A stretch of DNA of 64,000 bases from G965207125 sp965207125 (lineage in GTDB: Bacteria > Pseudomonadota > Alphaproteobacteria > Puniceispirillales > UBA1172): positions 1,860,001 through 1,924,000 of the forward strand of contig OZ242263.1 in assembly GCA_965207125.1 (NCBI GenBank). The letters run 5' to 3'. The position numbers were made by a program, and so were the translations under genes. Positions 52,101 through 58,900 of this stretch are shown here, one piece after another; the stretch's first letter is position 1; each line of letters begins with the position of its first letter. The notes under the pieces are model-generated. The model had not been told where the DNA came from and searched no databases. It saw nothing but the letters and a program-made list of their open reading frames with translations.

Positions 52101-52488
52101 GATTCTCGCAGAAGCAGGGAATGAGAGTATCTACACAGACACCGCCGAGTTCTACGATGCTATCAAAGGCGTTAGCCTGATTGTTGACGGAGATGGAAAC
52201 ATTACCGGTGTTGTGTTCACCTTCGCTGGTCAAGATGGCCCTGACCAAGACGACGCGACTCAAGAGATCGATCTGACAGTTAATTTCGAGGAAGACGATT
52301 TTGTTGCTCCTTCAGACATTGACCTAACGGCCTTTGAGGATGCGGAGGACGGCGAGCGGGCGATCACAGATGGCGAGGAAACCGCCGCTTATGAGGTGAT
52401 CGATGCTATTCTTGGCGACAGCGTGGAACTAGCGAACTTTGATGATCTCGGTATTGAGTTAAATCCTGCGGAAACCGATATTATCTAA
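34126..52488 (+). CDS. G4 C-terminal portion: very large VCBS/He_PIG/cadherin-like protein with T1SS tail
   Basis: About 6,120 codons. A GTG at 34168 is the first nominal start of the open frame, but no ribosome-binding site precedes it and homology runs back to 34126, so this is the rest of G4. By nt: module A copy 1 (34180-35650); cadherin-like 'DEDxDYAFPD' domains (about 35690, 36400, 37780, with another near 49200); a VCBS repeat near 38200; 1.6-kb duplication copy 1 (38435-40035); five-unit He_PIG-VCBS array (40040-43015); duplication copy 2 (43013-44610); another VCBS and several He_PIG domains (44870-46085); module A copy 2 (46087-47545); a unique region (47545-48480); a pre-peptidase-C-like domain (about 48480-48830); cadherin-like (48840-49170); two more VCBS repeats with He_PIG; and the shared tail (51785-52488, ends ETDII). 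Joined to the first part it would be about 7,887 aa with 16 VCBS repeats by my count. Confidence 0.9.
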   Translation, partial: SAGTQIGEATIFNLVLKALQPPTLTFVDAQVEANADFTIIEDSGQPAGPIVPINLSTLFATVNGQQVTVTLENGDALSTIGLEYSSTSKAVTGTLTKFGTFTIVASGGGKTGTFIVTTDPYKTPTEVIQIDDPDVLFDNPHLSSRNQVGIRVGAKGGSADDVAAARTDLKSDYGDSDVRVFAPTDTTDTEEEFIVEGEYGRFVITLLRGGDAPDGSPAELRYYYERYQDGDTNYKNINALKEGEIAYDVLTIWAFDGLTDVEFAQLIDSDGNTPQSAVDRQVFKTVVVEVTGANDAPEVVSETFDVLFTDSQAVSIDIDPDNFFDIDGDTLTITVTLGDDSALGTINLAYDPATGKITGVPNAAGPHTIKVTATDGGSESASYTFVLSSDAGDVNTQPVVVISGEQELEVIAGIEVASDTDTGFDITYSDADDDHRDNDEVVYSFYQLGLDEDGNTIRIRPADNLEVSEDGSIMLKAGAEFISDLRLEVVATDGEGSESVPQPFTITVLSRVPTASPATIAIDEDSDYAFPDAAQELTDLLGFADPAGNSDGQPVSSFEGIYIKLSSIINGALLQDDNTVVDASSAEADAPAKDGYIYVTLATLGGLKLRPSPDFYGNLELVYQVWDGEDASEDATLTITVRGVDDDAPVASDAVLADQNLRAGTTFEPMDLATLKALFTDVDGEDLTITVAFFENDGTTPAEIGLTYSDAAGIVGTLNNDLSSGDYKVTITADDGTATAKRTFTITAVNDTPTAMPMGGVEIDEDTDYVFAGKDLTALFGFSDPEGNSDGQPTSSFEGIYIKQDSILNGTLFFVPSDGTAATELDLSAIGGYFYVPLSILGKLKFTPDPNFNGAMELVYQVRDGEEVSGDATLTITVRAVNDAPVESGTVLANQTLRASATFETIDLAALKALFTDADSDSLEITVAFLGLDGTTPTDIGLTYSESTGITGRLNSNLPRGDYTIKITATDPDGEAATSQFTITVEANEPAAVIGEDNHVVNAVAEVAISIDLSDFFKDAEGDIQDFRASLVDENGNEMGAGGNAVDVGTIGLTIDNITGILTGDIDTAGTYYIKVTAVDAGDSGSGRPGSNESSTYIFTIEVAEAPNDAPVASDVVLDDQSLVAGAAFPMLDLAALKSLFTDPDGDELNITVEFFEADGTTPATTGLAYDSANTDGITGVLRSDLTPGDYEVKITASDGKEMVARTFTITVLSRVPTTNFATATVDEDTDYAFPDTPEELTTLFGFADSGNSDGQPASSFKGVYIKLSSITDGALLQDNNTVVDASSADAGAPAKDGYIYVTLATLGGLKLRPSPDFNGNLELVYQVWDGEDASEDATLVITVNPVDDAPVINSVDGDGLPVPATGRVVEDEVDATTNAPIPATGKLTVTDVDGDAVPAITLKDGTDDNGDGTQWSRDGVYGTLVFVRATGEWTYTLDNTNAAVQALKEGEEKTETFTFTAAGAEDFTVTITARGVNDAPEVATDISNNPVSIEDQEGTTGQNIDISLVGLFTDTDGDILDVTLATTRSNGAAVVFVDGTDNSFSYDKDTKILTIKLTDVHNYTIVLTASDSGPTSATSSFMLNIIEQEIEGTNAGAVTEDGDSSQISATGDLTTTGSDPITLMSAATGTYGTMTFTTDEDGIVTWSYTLANPTTEQMTRTQALGVGDSGTDVFTFTDGAASFDVTITVNGANDAPVLGTEFTDALTGQTNHAIDPIDLSELFTDVDAGDTLTLMLTVTFSDGGAITNAAVSVTTSDDSLTMNFDGFVYTIADKEISGTPARVGTYTIVVMATDGAGVAAASSSTFTIEVAADNPPVITNVDSTGAPLVDQDNNPIPATGSVVEDDNVNPATGYLKVIDADPDDDVPAIEIMGSSVGTYGTMAFDLGTGQWEYTLNNINSDVQMLAEGQMLTDTFTFAAGSADPITVTITINGANDAPVLGTAIVNQTGQTNHAITPIDLSGLFTDVDTGDTFTLTVMVHNGSARVELDTLGLTYDPIANEITGTIGSDVSAGTYTIEVIATDGSGAASQPSTFTIVIEPDNAPVIGGDVDGTIAEDAADPLMGTLTITDADVGDALPTVVLTNGVGDYGTMTFDAASGTWTYTLNNSNAAVQALKGDTLTDEFTFTAVGADPITVTITVSGVNDVPAVESGNEIIEQAGRVGQAITAIDLSGLFTDVDTGDTFTLAVMVHNGSARVGLDTLGLTYDPSANEITGTIRSDVSAGTFTIEVIATDGSGAASQPSTFDIVVAPDNAPVIGGAVDGTIAEDAADPIMGTLTITDADDDALPTIVLDGADLVTGIRVGEYGRLAFDAATREWTYTLDNANAAVQALKGDTLTDDFTFTAEGADPITVTITISGVNDAPEVGRAIVNQTGQTNHAITPISLSGLFTDVDTGDTFTLAVMVLSIDGNTRTALDTTLGLTYDPSANEITGTIRSDVSAGTYTIEVIATDGGGSGAASQPSTFDIVVAPDNAPVIGGSMGGSIAEDAADPLTGTLTITDADDDALPTVELSSGAGQYGTLTFAASAGGGVWTYTLNNSNAAVQALKDNALTDAFTFTAVGAEDITVTITISGVNDAPVVESEIVGQTGQVGQEITAIDLSGLFTDVDTDDTLTLTVMVLSSDGSARAGLDTTLGLTYDPSANEITGTIRSDVSAGTYTIEVIATDGSGAASQPSTFTIVVDPDNAPVIGGAMDGTIAEDAADPLTGTLTITDVDGDALPTVVLTGGAGRYGTMTFVASPDGGAWTYTLDNDNPDVQALKDNALTDAFTFTAEGAEDVTVTITISGVNDAPVVESGNEIGEQAGRVGQSISEIDLNSLFTDVDTGDTFTLTVMVLIASDRVGLDTALGLTYDPSANEITGTIRSDVSAGTYTIEVIATDVSGAASQPSTFNIVVAPDNAPVIGGAVDGMIAEDIANPITGTLTITDAEDDALPTVELSSGAGQYGTLTFVASAEGGVWTYTLDNTNAAVQALKEGEENTETFTFTAVGAEDITVTITVVGVNDAPEVATDISNNPVSIDDQVGTTGQNIDISLVGLFTDTDGDILDVTLATTRSDGAAVVFVDGTDNSFSYDKDTKILTIKLTGVHNYTIVLTASDSGTTTATSSFMLNIMEQEIEGTDAGTVMEDGDSSQISATGDLTTTGSDPITLMSAATGTYGTMTFTTDEDGIVTWSYTLANPTTEQMTRTQALGVGDSGTDVFTFTDGAASFDVTITVNGANDAPVLGTEFTDALTGQTNHDIAPIDLSGLFTDVDAGDTLTLMLTVTFSDGGAITNESISVTPSDDGFTMNFDGFVYTIADKEISGTPARVGTYTIVVMATDGAGVAAASSSTFTIEVAADNPPVITNVDSTGAPLVDQDSNPIPATGSVTEDDDVNPATGYLKVIDADDDAVPDIEIMGSSVGTYGTMAFDLGTGQWEYTLNNINSDVQILAEGQMLTDTFTFAAGSADPITVTITINGANDAPVLGTAIVNQTGQTNHAITPIELSGLFTDVDAGDTLTLMLTVTFDDGDAITNESVSVTTSDDGFTMNFDGFVYTIAGKEISGTPARVGTYTIEVIATDGSGGASEPSTFDIVVAPDNAPVIHDADDINAATGTGEVEEDGQGTAMGRLEVTDADAEDTLPTIELDGDGIGTYGAMTFDAATGEWTYTLDNTRPETQALKAGQQETETFTFNAGDASFVVTITVNGVNDAPVRASNIDDIPLQSGTVGQVIEAIDLSTLFTDPDGDELTLTVRLDDGSALSTIGLEYDSANKMIIGTPSLTGLHTIQIVATDTAGISAATVAAFNIEVAPLADILGYLGKPIEAINLGNFFTDLGDATLTVTFLDSSGSEVNNIGLSYDDGTRMLTGTPTTTGAYTIKIVSSDGQGEIIFDFVLSAPQPSTLTGYVGQSTEIDLGSFITDPDNVTLTVAFLNSSGNEVDIGLRYTVTTDLETDKTTGLETEKTTRAITGVPTSEAGTYTLKIVVTDSTLGTQENTFTFDFTLSALQPPALTFVDAQVEANADFMVIEDTIQSPEKIAPIDLRGLLAGSAKSSADVTLENGDALSTIGLEYDHDTKMITGTLTKSGIHTILVERAGTKVGEFIVASVPDKTPTKLINIEDPDTSANQVGINLGAKGGSATDVATARTDLISDYDDSDVRVFAPTDTTDAEEEYVVEGEYGRFIVTRLRGEDDPDGAPAELRYYYERYQDGDTNYKEINALKEGEIAYDVLTIWAFDGLTDAEFDQLIAEGGPHEIPQSAVDRRVFKTVVVEVTGANDAPEVVSEIFDVSFTDSQAVSIDIDPANFFDVDGDALTITVTLDDDMALATIGLAYDPATGKITGTPNTAGPHTIKVTAEDSNGGAASYTFILSTEAANVNTEPVVEISGTQTLTLTARVAVTSDTDTGFDITYSDADDAHLDNDDVEYNFYQLGRDKDGNPIRIRSADNLLEVSEDGSILLKAGVQFVSDLSFEVVATDGEGSKSASQAFTITVNNNPVPVLFRMDLEGVETILGNIEGGRLNRLIVQDSDTDASVFTSESFTITGDQAEKFIVKKDDDGRWYLFLKDDESLDHADLEEVTLNLQIKVSDGINESNTVDINIGAARGYFFDRNTHEGVVYQASAEGDAAGTRYSIKSGIRGGDLFIIDGEDGEVRFKPGSIPATFDIDGEFNFIIIERSGGDVTETVVTLYNNVPAVFSRATSADSPEDQALGYTIGPDEPTDADGVASIEYYWFAHTRPRGELGRISDEDLVAGKHAVKPLEGENDRLLTLKGEYAEKEIWLIIVLTDEDGFVTYNLWAPNPGRYDIPDTIETALDLADIGMSNNDNSGNFDFVGDIGHSDIDHIKFTVEPGETLVIEVGDLDSRNVTYRVIREDGSAVENQSETRVLRAQSPELNTLEAGTYILRVTQSGTDAGRYKVSFQGIDDKPTALVLSDTVTELVSDTDLSQGMKVGDLTIADDTYGTNTIILAGADVALFEIRETSNSDRLVKELWLKAGINFSTRGGETLNVIASVEGTGKGSNPSPETFELNIRLFVGEPPTTDPMTSIEIMEDQDYEFPSTPQELMDLFGFADPEGNSEGLPVSSFKGVYIKIANDNGTLIFIASGGSETEVTAGNASTFDLGDAPAKPGYVYVTLANLEKLKLSPNLDFNGNLDWVYQVWDGEEASEDATLSIAVTPVNDAPRVADGMTIGDITVDEGDEALRYNLRELFTDPENGRLATFSAQVFSGPIDRPIERGLSTFDRNTPEKIQIVTTSVGEFRVVFTVGDNEGAETSVQFTLTIRPVNVAPTVANAITSKSLTKGEEINAINLSNLFSDPNNDQLILTVKFLDSNDNEVELGLTYDENNNRIMGTPTQLGIYTIEVTANDGRGGERTSEFEIVVREFAGDSTGAVTEDTLAEATGMIRINGPASTIVLTGDGVGTYGTLTFMEATGTWTYTLDNDNDDVQALGAGQSLNDETFTFSAEGLDNFVLTITVHGANDVPERNTDKVIDVPTNGQAGSAIDSIDLSGLFTDVDGDELTLTFTAILNGAEITQDENNALTYENERLTIKLAMAGTYMIKITADDNNGGTAEVMFDITVLTNDNKTEFSADNQAGTVTEDNPENTAVSGIFTVVDADTPDNLPTIKLMGDDDGDGELEGTYGTMRLVGNTWTYMLDNARMETNALNVGNTMSETFTFNAGDADPITVTITVQGANDPLVLNPDTQVNSGIVGDVGDEVRINVLSLFSDPDDELVLTFNVFADRITLDLDKEVHGLAYETDKDDDNYGYLTGTLKKILDGKVIFVTATEESSPSNRVEHTLRFTVNDVNMLPMLKEGQTLAQTYAEGTTVNLRVGDFFTDPDGRDPALRWTAMLEGGGSLRDIGFLVQNTKQLVSPLGLDVGTHTIVVTVTDDKGGTIDYKFIITVTAAGGASGASDETDPGAVLGNGIEGAVIGDETDTLGQILIGGDNAQTLNAGEGGDMIIGGRGDDTINLGAGADTVLYRYDGAEDTAPTAHDGGDVINDFDVDEDTLILAEAGNESIYTDTAEFYDAIKGVSLIVDGDGNITGVVFTFAGQDGPDQDDATQEIDLTVNFEEDDFVAPSDIDLTAFEDAEDGERAITDGEETAAYEVIDAILGDSVELANFDDLGIELNPAETDII
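34180..35650 (+). repeat. Module A, copy 1
   Basis: Paired with 46087-47545 (same order, clearly diverged). It begins LQPPTLTFVDAQVEANADF, contains 'ELRYYYERYQDGDTNY' and 'EIAYDVLTIWAFDGLTD', and ends in 'LEVVATDGEGSES'. Parts resemble VCBS and He_PIG; the middle is not a domain I recognise. Confidence 0.8.
38435..40035 (+). repeat. 1.6-kb internal duplication of G4, copy 1
   Basis: Nearly identical to 43013-44610 over about 1.6 kb, with an offset of 4,578 bases falling to 4,575 after a one-codon difference (DPDDD versus DDD). It contains one He_PIG, two VCBS and further He_PIG domains. Confidence 0.88.
40040..43015 (+). repeat. Five tandem He_PIG-VCBS units, G4 second array
   Basis: Five units of about 630-650 bases (VCBS starts near 40265, 40900, 41570, 42200 and 42835). 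They share long identical DNA blocks such as the codons for SDVSAGTYTIEVIATDGSG. The array lies exactly between the two copies of the 1.6-kb duplication. Confidence 0.85.
43013..44610 (+). repeat. 1.6-kb internal duplication of G4, copy 2
   Basis: Second copy of 38435-40035. The differences are mainly substitutions (for example TNAGAVTEDG versus TDAGTVMEDG). Confidence 0.88.
46087..47545 (+). repeat. Module A, copy 2
   Basis: Second copy of 34180-35650, clearly more diverged than the 1.6-kb duplication, so the older event. The same landmarks (LTFVDAQVEANADF, ELRYYYERYQDGDTNY) occur in the same order. Confidence 0.8.
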
Positions 52489-52495
52489 GGTTGAG
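51785..52495 (+). repeat. Homogenised 3' tail, copy 2 (G4)
   Basis: Same block as 27996-28706 and 59429-60139. It begins abruptly at 'ctgccgcagg' after sequence unrelated to G3 and G5. Confidence 0.92.
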
Positions 52496-52547
52496 GGTTA
52501 AGTCTTAATTTTACGAGCATTTGCGATATTTTGATGCACATATGTTC

Positions 52548-52665
52548 GGCGAGCGGTAATCACGGCCGGTATAATTGACGAGGAAACAGCTGCTTGTCAG
52601 GCGATCAATAACGTGCTTAGTAACAGTCTGAAACTGCTTGATTCTGGGAAACCGGTCTTATCTAA
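52548..52665 (+). pseudogene. Remnant of a G1-type C-terminal tail downstream of G4
   Basis: Reading 'GER-ITAG..DEETAACQAIN' and 'VLSNSLKLLDSG', these ~118 bases match the end of G1 (ITAGQETAAYQAINQVLGES) better than the tail now on G4 (ITDGEETAAYEVIDAILG). The frame is broken directly after GER, where CGG is followed by TAA. The piece ends in 'tcttatctaaggg', like the 'attatctaagg' stop region of G3-G5. Confidence 0.7.
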
Positions 52666-52742
52666 GGGTGATCGCCGGTTGCTAACTTCACGGGTATTTG
52701 TAGTGGGCTCTCCATTTGGTGACTCGTCTTGAAAGTTATAAC

Positions 52743-52771
52743 TTGCAAGAAAGTAGCATTAGGAGTATGGT
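52743..52771 (+). promoter_or_regulatory. Possible promoter of G5
   Basis: TTGCAA (52743-52748), a 17-base spacer, then TATGGT (52766-52771). The equivalent site before G6 reads TTGCAA-17-TATAGT. Both are about 165-310 bases before the start codons. Plausible but unproven. Confidence 0.3.
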
Positions 52772-52781
52772 CCCGGACTAC

Positions 52782-52943
52782 ATGGCAAAAAATCCCTATT
52801 ATCTAAACTATTTTTTATGCTCACTGGTGCGTTTCTCGTTTGCGCTACGTGATGTTTTGAGCCCCTTCGTGTTTTGTACCCTGCCAGTCTGCTTTAATGC
52901 TGGCGGCCTATTCCTATTAAGAAAGGATAATTCTTATGACTGA
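52782..52943 (+). CDS. Small ORF overlapping the G5 start (possible leader peptide)
   Basis: 53 codons (MAKNPYYLNYFLCSLVR ... LLRKDNSYD). Its stop overlaps the first codons of G5 in another frame (TATGACTGA). A 53-codon counterpart of the same length stands before G6 with both silent and amino-acid-changing differences. The peptide is hydrophobic with several cysteines. Because the upstream DNA is itself duplicated, conservation does not prove translation. If translated, it could couple ribosomes to the G5 start. There is no good ribosome-binding site before its ATG. Confidence 0.22.
   Translation: MAKNPYYLNYFLCSLVRFSFALRDVLSPFVFCTLPVCFNAGGLFLLRKDNSYD
52921..52927 (+). promoter_or_regulatory. 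Ribosome binding site GAAAGGA of G5 (start 52936)
   Basis: GAAAGGA ends 8 bases before the ATG at 52936, the same spacing as before G2, G3 and G6. Confidence 0.75.
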
Positions 52944-55900
52944 TTTTAAAGTTCTTCGTTATTTTCTACCTGGCCCGAGCGATACATTTACCGCCGGATG
53001 GTATTTAACAGACAATGATGATGGCCTAACCCGTGTGGGGGATATGATTCCTGCGGATAATTCGGAGGTCTACGGTGTTGCAAACCAGATAATCATTGAC
53101 GACAATACTCCTGACGACAGCACTGCTGGAGGCGTTTCTCCTCTAAGTGGTGGCGCGGGTCTTGATCAATTTTTAATCACAAACACTGCGAACTCGGTCA
53201 CGATCGATGACGACAGCGGGGACAATATGATTGTCTTTGCGTTAGATGTTGAAATCAAGTCCATTACGAGTGATGCGTCTGGGGCCTCTCCTGTGTATGT
53301 CATCACTCTGTCTACCGATAAAGTAATCACGGTCAGGAATCCGTCTAGTTTCACTTTCCAGCATTTGGGGGATACCACGAGGACTGCTCCCATCTCCGCC
53401 GCAGAATTTTTAACCGCTTACCCATTTGAGGCAGTGATCGAGCTTAGTAACCTTGTTTATAATGCCGGCGGTGAGGTTATCGTTATCAGTCAGGACAACC
53501 TATTGACGAGTCATGGAAGTCAAGATGACCTGTCTATGTTGGTATACATTATTCGGGGTCTGCCGACTAATGGCACGCTATGGAAAGGTGATACTCAACT
53601 CGATGATCAATCCGGTAGCAACAGCTTCACCCAAGAGGATGTTAACAACGGACTCATCACCTATCGTCCATCGGATTCCTCCCCGGCGCAAAGTGACAGT
53701 TTCTCCTTCGTAGTCGTCAACTCAGGTGTTATCCCTGACATTCCTAAGCAGGTGCCGGGAGTCTTCCAGATTACTCCTCGTGAGGATGTGGATGTTCAGA
53801 ATCCTGAAGGGGACAACACGATAGATCTCTCTGGTGAGACCGCGCCGCAGAAGATAGATACAGGGGATGGTAGCGACACCATCACCGGCGGTGAGGGGGA
53901 TGATCAAATAGATGCCGGCACGGGGGATGATGAGATTACGCTTACCCTCGATGATGATGAGGGCAATCCGGTGGACGCTGGCGCCGATGAGGTGCTTTAT
54001 ACTTTCGGTTATGGCGGCGATGGTATCGATGGCGGTGATGCGATCAAAGGTTTTCGCCGTGGTCAGGATAAACTGAAATTCGTTGTCAATTCTGACCGCA
54101 CTGATATCACGACTCTGACAGCCTTTCTGCAAAGCCTCGAAGGCGCAGATGGTGAGGCTTTAACCGATGATGATGCCTTTACCGTCACCATGATGTGGGG
54201 ATTTGATGAGGATGGCGTCTTCTATTTTGACGGCGTGTTGCTACACTTCAAGGAAGCCTCAGCTTTCAGCAACGGGCCTCTTTCTAGCCCTGTGGTCTCT
54301 ATCACTTTTGATGAGCGGCTTGGTTTTGATGATCTGGTTGAGATTCTGGGCGGGGCGGGGAATGTTGCGGATAACTTTGACGGCGGTCTCACAGCATTCA
54401 AGAATCTGGATGAGGTTTTGCCACGTCTGTTTGGCGAGAATAGCATTGACTTTGAAGTACGACCCATTGACGAGGTCTCGGTTGTTGACGGCCCGGTCGC
54501 TGGCGCGAAAGTCTTCTTTGATTTGAATAGTGATGGTGAGATCACCGACGCTGAAAAAGATGCCCAGCGTGATGATTCTGGCCGTTCGCGCTATATCACG
54601 GGTGAGGACGGCACTACCCAAATTCCCGAGCAATATGTCGGTCGCGCCTTTGTTGCTGATGTGGATGGCGCTTACGACATCGCCACCGGCGAACGTCTGG
54701 AAGGTGAGTTCCGCTCGCTTGATGAAGGCCGAGGCGGGATAGCGACTCCGATCACTGACCTGATTGTCACCTACCTTGAAGAGGTAGAGGGTCAGGCTGG
54801 TACGCCGACCACGGAGCAAGAGGTTTTGGATGAGATTTTTGGTGATGGTGAGATCACACTCGCCGATATTCTCGATGCGGGGAATTATGAAATACCAGCC
54901 GATACCGATACGCCAGAGAATAATAAAAAAGATCTGATCAGCAAGATCTCTATAGCCCTGACCGAGATTAAAGAGAATGATGATTTGGCTGACGGTGATG
55001 ACGATGGTTCTACCACTAAGGTTGAAATTGTCTCTGCGATCAAGACTTTGGTGGACTCTCCTGGTGATTCCAGCGTCGAAGATCTCGAGGCTGCGGTTGA
55101 TGCTCGTGTTACTGAGGTTAATGCGGTTAGGAACGGTAAGCCGATCGCGATTCCGGCGAGCGTTGATGGTGTGGAGGACACTGATTACGCATTCCCTGAT
55201 ACGCCCGAGGCTTTGACTGGGCTCTTTGGTTTCCGCGACCCGTCGGGCAATGATCCTGCAGCTGATACATCGTCTTTCAGAGGCGTTTATATCAGGATAG
55301 ATATTGAAAACGCCTCGTTGAGGCTCGATGATAACACCCAGGTCGTTGCAGACACGGATCTTAGCGGTAGTGATACCGTGGACGCCATTGTCGGCTATGT
55401 TTATGTGACGTTTGATAATCTTGATGGTTTAAAGATTACCCCTGCTCCTAATTTCAATGGCGATTTAGCGCTGGTTTATCGGGTTTGGGACGGTGAGGAG
55501 GTCTCATCGGACGCTGAATTGATTATTAATATAGCTGGGGTGAATGATGCGCCTGTGGCTGGCACTGATATCGCCTCTCAAAGCGGGACGGTCGGTGAGA
55601 AAATCACTGATATTGATCTAAGCGGTCTTTTCACTGATATTGATGGTGATGAAGTGACCTTGACGTTCACGGTGACTCTTGCGGGGAGCACGGTCGCGAA
55701 TGCAGATACCGGTCTTAGTATTCGCAATGATATGCTCACTGGCACTTTATCAGGATCTCTGGCCGCAGGCGATTATACGATCACGGTCACAGCAACGGAC
55801 CCTAGTGGCGAGATGGATACTTCGGAATTCACCTTTACGGTCTTGGAGAAAACAATCGAAGCAACCGCAGGCGGCAACGCAGCGACGATTGTTGAAAATG

Positions 55901-58900
55901 ATCTTGTCACCTATTTTGCTACAGGAACGCTCACCTCTAGCGTTAGCGGGACGATCACGCTTGATGGGGCCGATGGTTCAGGCAATCTCGAAGCTACATA
56001 TGGCACGATGACTTTTGACGGGTCGGTTTGGCGTTATGAGTTGGATAACGAGGATGATGACACGCAAATGTTGCGTGATGGGGATACAGAAGAAGAGGCT
56101 TTCACCTTTAGAGATGGGACTACCTCCTTTACGGTGACCATCACGATTAACGGCGCGAATGACGTTCCTGTCGTTGAGTCTGGCAATGAAATTGTTGAAC
56201 AAGCTGGGCAGGTCGGTCAAGAGATCACGGCTATTGATCTGAGTGGTCTTTTCACGGACGTTGATGCTGGCGATACCTTTACTCTGGCGGTGGTGCTTGA
56301 CGATGGTTCAGCGTTGAGCACGATCGGTCTTTCCTATGATCCTGTCGCCAACGAGATCACCGGTACGATAAGAAGTGACGTTTCTGCCGGCACTTACACG
56401 ATCGAAGTCATCGCGACAGACGGTAGCGGCGCTGCGTCCCAGCCTTCGACATTTGACATTGTGGTCGCCGCGTTTAACAACCCACCGGTAATCGGTGGTG
56501 AAGTGGACGGCATGATTGCTGAGGATGCAGTAGACTCTACGGGGACACTCACCATTACGGACGCTGAGGGCGATGCGTTGCCAATGGTCGTGCTTACAGA
56601 TGGCGCTGGCCAATACGGCACGCTGACCTTTGTTGCGAGTGCGGACGGTGGTGTTTGGACTTACAGGCTGAATAACGCTAATCCGGATGTGCAGGCGTTG
56701 AAGGGTGATACATTAGAAGACAACTTTACCTTTACCGCTGAGGGTGCGGACCCCATCACGGTGACCATCACGATTAGTGGTGTGAATGACGCTCCTGTCG
56801 TTGAGTCTGGCAATGAAATTGGTGGACAAACCGGGCAGGTAGGTCAAGAGATCACGGCTATTGATCTGAGTGGTCTTTTCACGGACGTTGACACCGGCGA
56901 TACCTTTACTCTGACGGTGATGGTGCTGTCTAGTGATGGTAATACTAAGTCTGGATTGGATACGATCGGTCTTGAGTATAATTCTACCGATGGGATCATT
57001 GGTATACCGAGTGATGCTGGCACTTACACGATCGAGGTCATAGCGACAGACGGTAGCGGCGCTGCGTCCCAGCCTTCGACATTTACCATTGTGGTCGTAG
57101 CCGATGGCGCACCGGTAATCGGTGGTGCTGTGGACAGCACGATTGCTGAGGATGCAGCAGACCCCATTATGGGGACGCTCACCATTACGGACGCTGAGGG
57201 CGATGCGTTGCCAATGGTCGTGCTTACAGATGGCGCTGGCCAATACGGCACGCTGACCTTTGTTGCGAGTGCGGACGGCGGTGTTTGGACTTACACGCTG
57301 GATAACGCTAATCCGGCTGTGCAGGCATTGAAGGGTGATACATTAGAAGACAACTTTACCTTTACCGCTGAAGGTGCGGCCCCTATCACGGTGACCATCA
57401 CGATTACTGGTGTGAATGACGTTCCTGTCGTTGAGTCTGGCAATGAAATTGGTGGACAAACCGGGCGGGTAGGTCAAGAGATCGATGCTATTGATCTGAG
57501 TAGTCTTTTCACTGACGTTGACACCGGCGATACCTTGACTCTGACGGTGGTGCTCGGTGGTGGCTTTGGTGCTAGTTCGCCGTTGGCTACACTTGGTCTT
57601 GAGTATGACTCTGATACCAAGATGATCACCGGTACATTATTAGACAGTGTTGTTGCTGACACTTACACGATCTTGGTCATAGCGACAGACGGTAGCGGCG
57701 CTGAGTCCCAGCCTTCGACATTTGATATTGTAGTCGCACCTGATAATGCACCGGTAATCGGTGGTGAAGTGGACGGCACGATTGCTGAGGATGCAGCAAA
57801 CCCCCTTACGGGGACGCTCACCATTACGGACGCTGATGTCGGCGATGCGTTGCCAATGGTCGTGCTTACAGATGGCGCTGGCCGATACGGCACGCTGACC
57901 TTTGTTGCGAGTGGGGACGGTGGTGTATGGACTTACAGGCTGGATAACGCTAATGCGGCTGTGCAGGCGTTGAAGGATAATACATTAACCGACGAATTTA
58001 CCTTTACCGCTGAGGGTGCGGACGACATCACGGTGACCATCACGATTAGTGGTGTGAATGACGCTCCTGTCGTTGAGTCTGAGATTGTTGAACAAGCTGG
58101 GCAGGTAGGTCAAGAGATCACGGCTATTGATCTGAGTGGTCTTTTCACTGACGTTGATGCCGGCGATACCTTTACTCTGGCGGTGATGGTTCATGATGGT
58201 AGTGCTAGGGTAGGGTTGGATACGCTCGGCCTTACTTACGACCCGGTCGAAAATGAAATCACAGGCACGATAGGAAGTGACGTTTCTGCCGGCACTTACA
58301 CGATCGAGGTCATCGCGACAGACGGTGGTGGTAGCGGCGCTGCGTCCCAGCCTTCGACATTTGAAATTGTGATTTCGGCAAGCAGTAATAATCCGACGGT
58401 ATTTATGGTAGATACCAACGTTGGTACGGTTGTTGAAGATGTGGAAGGACAACAGTCTGCCATGGGAATGTTCACTGTTGAGGACCCTGATACTCCGGGT
58501 AACCCTCCAATCATCAATATTATGGGCGATGATGATAGCGACGGTGTTGTAGAAGGCCTGTACGGCACGATGGTATTGGACAGAGACACTAACACTTGGA
58601 CTTACACACTGGATCCAATGAGGTCGCAAGCGTTGCAAGAACCGGGTCCAACAGGGTCGCAAGAACCGGATGAGGAAGAAGAGAATGTGCCACCACCAGA
58701 AAGGGACTTCACCTTTACTGCTGGAGACGCGGATCCTATTGTGGTGACCATCGAGGCCACTGGTTCCAACGATGTGCCCGAAATCATCGATGGGTCTGAG
58801 ATTGTTACTCAGGAATGGGATGCGGATGAAGAAATCACTCCTATCAATGTGCGCAATTTTTTCCATGACCCTGATGATCCGGAGTTGATTATAACTTTAG

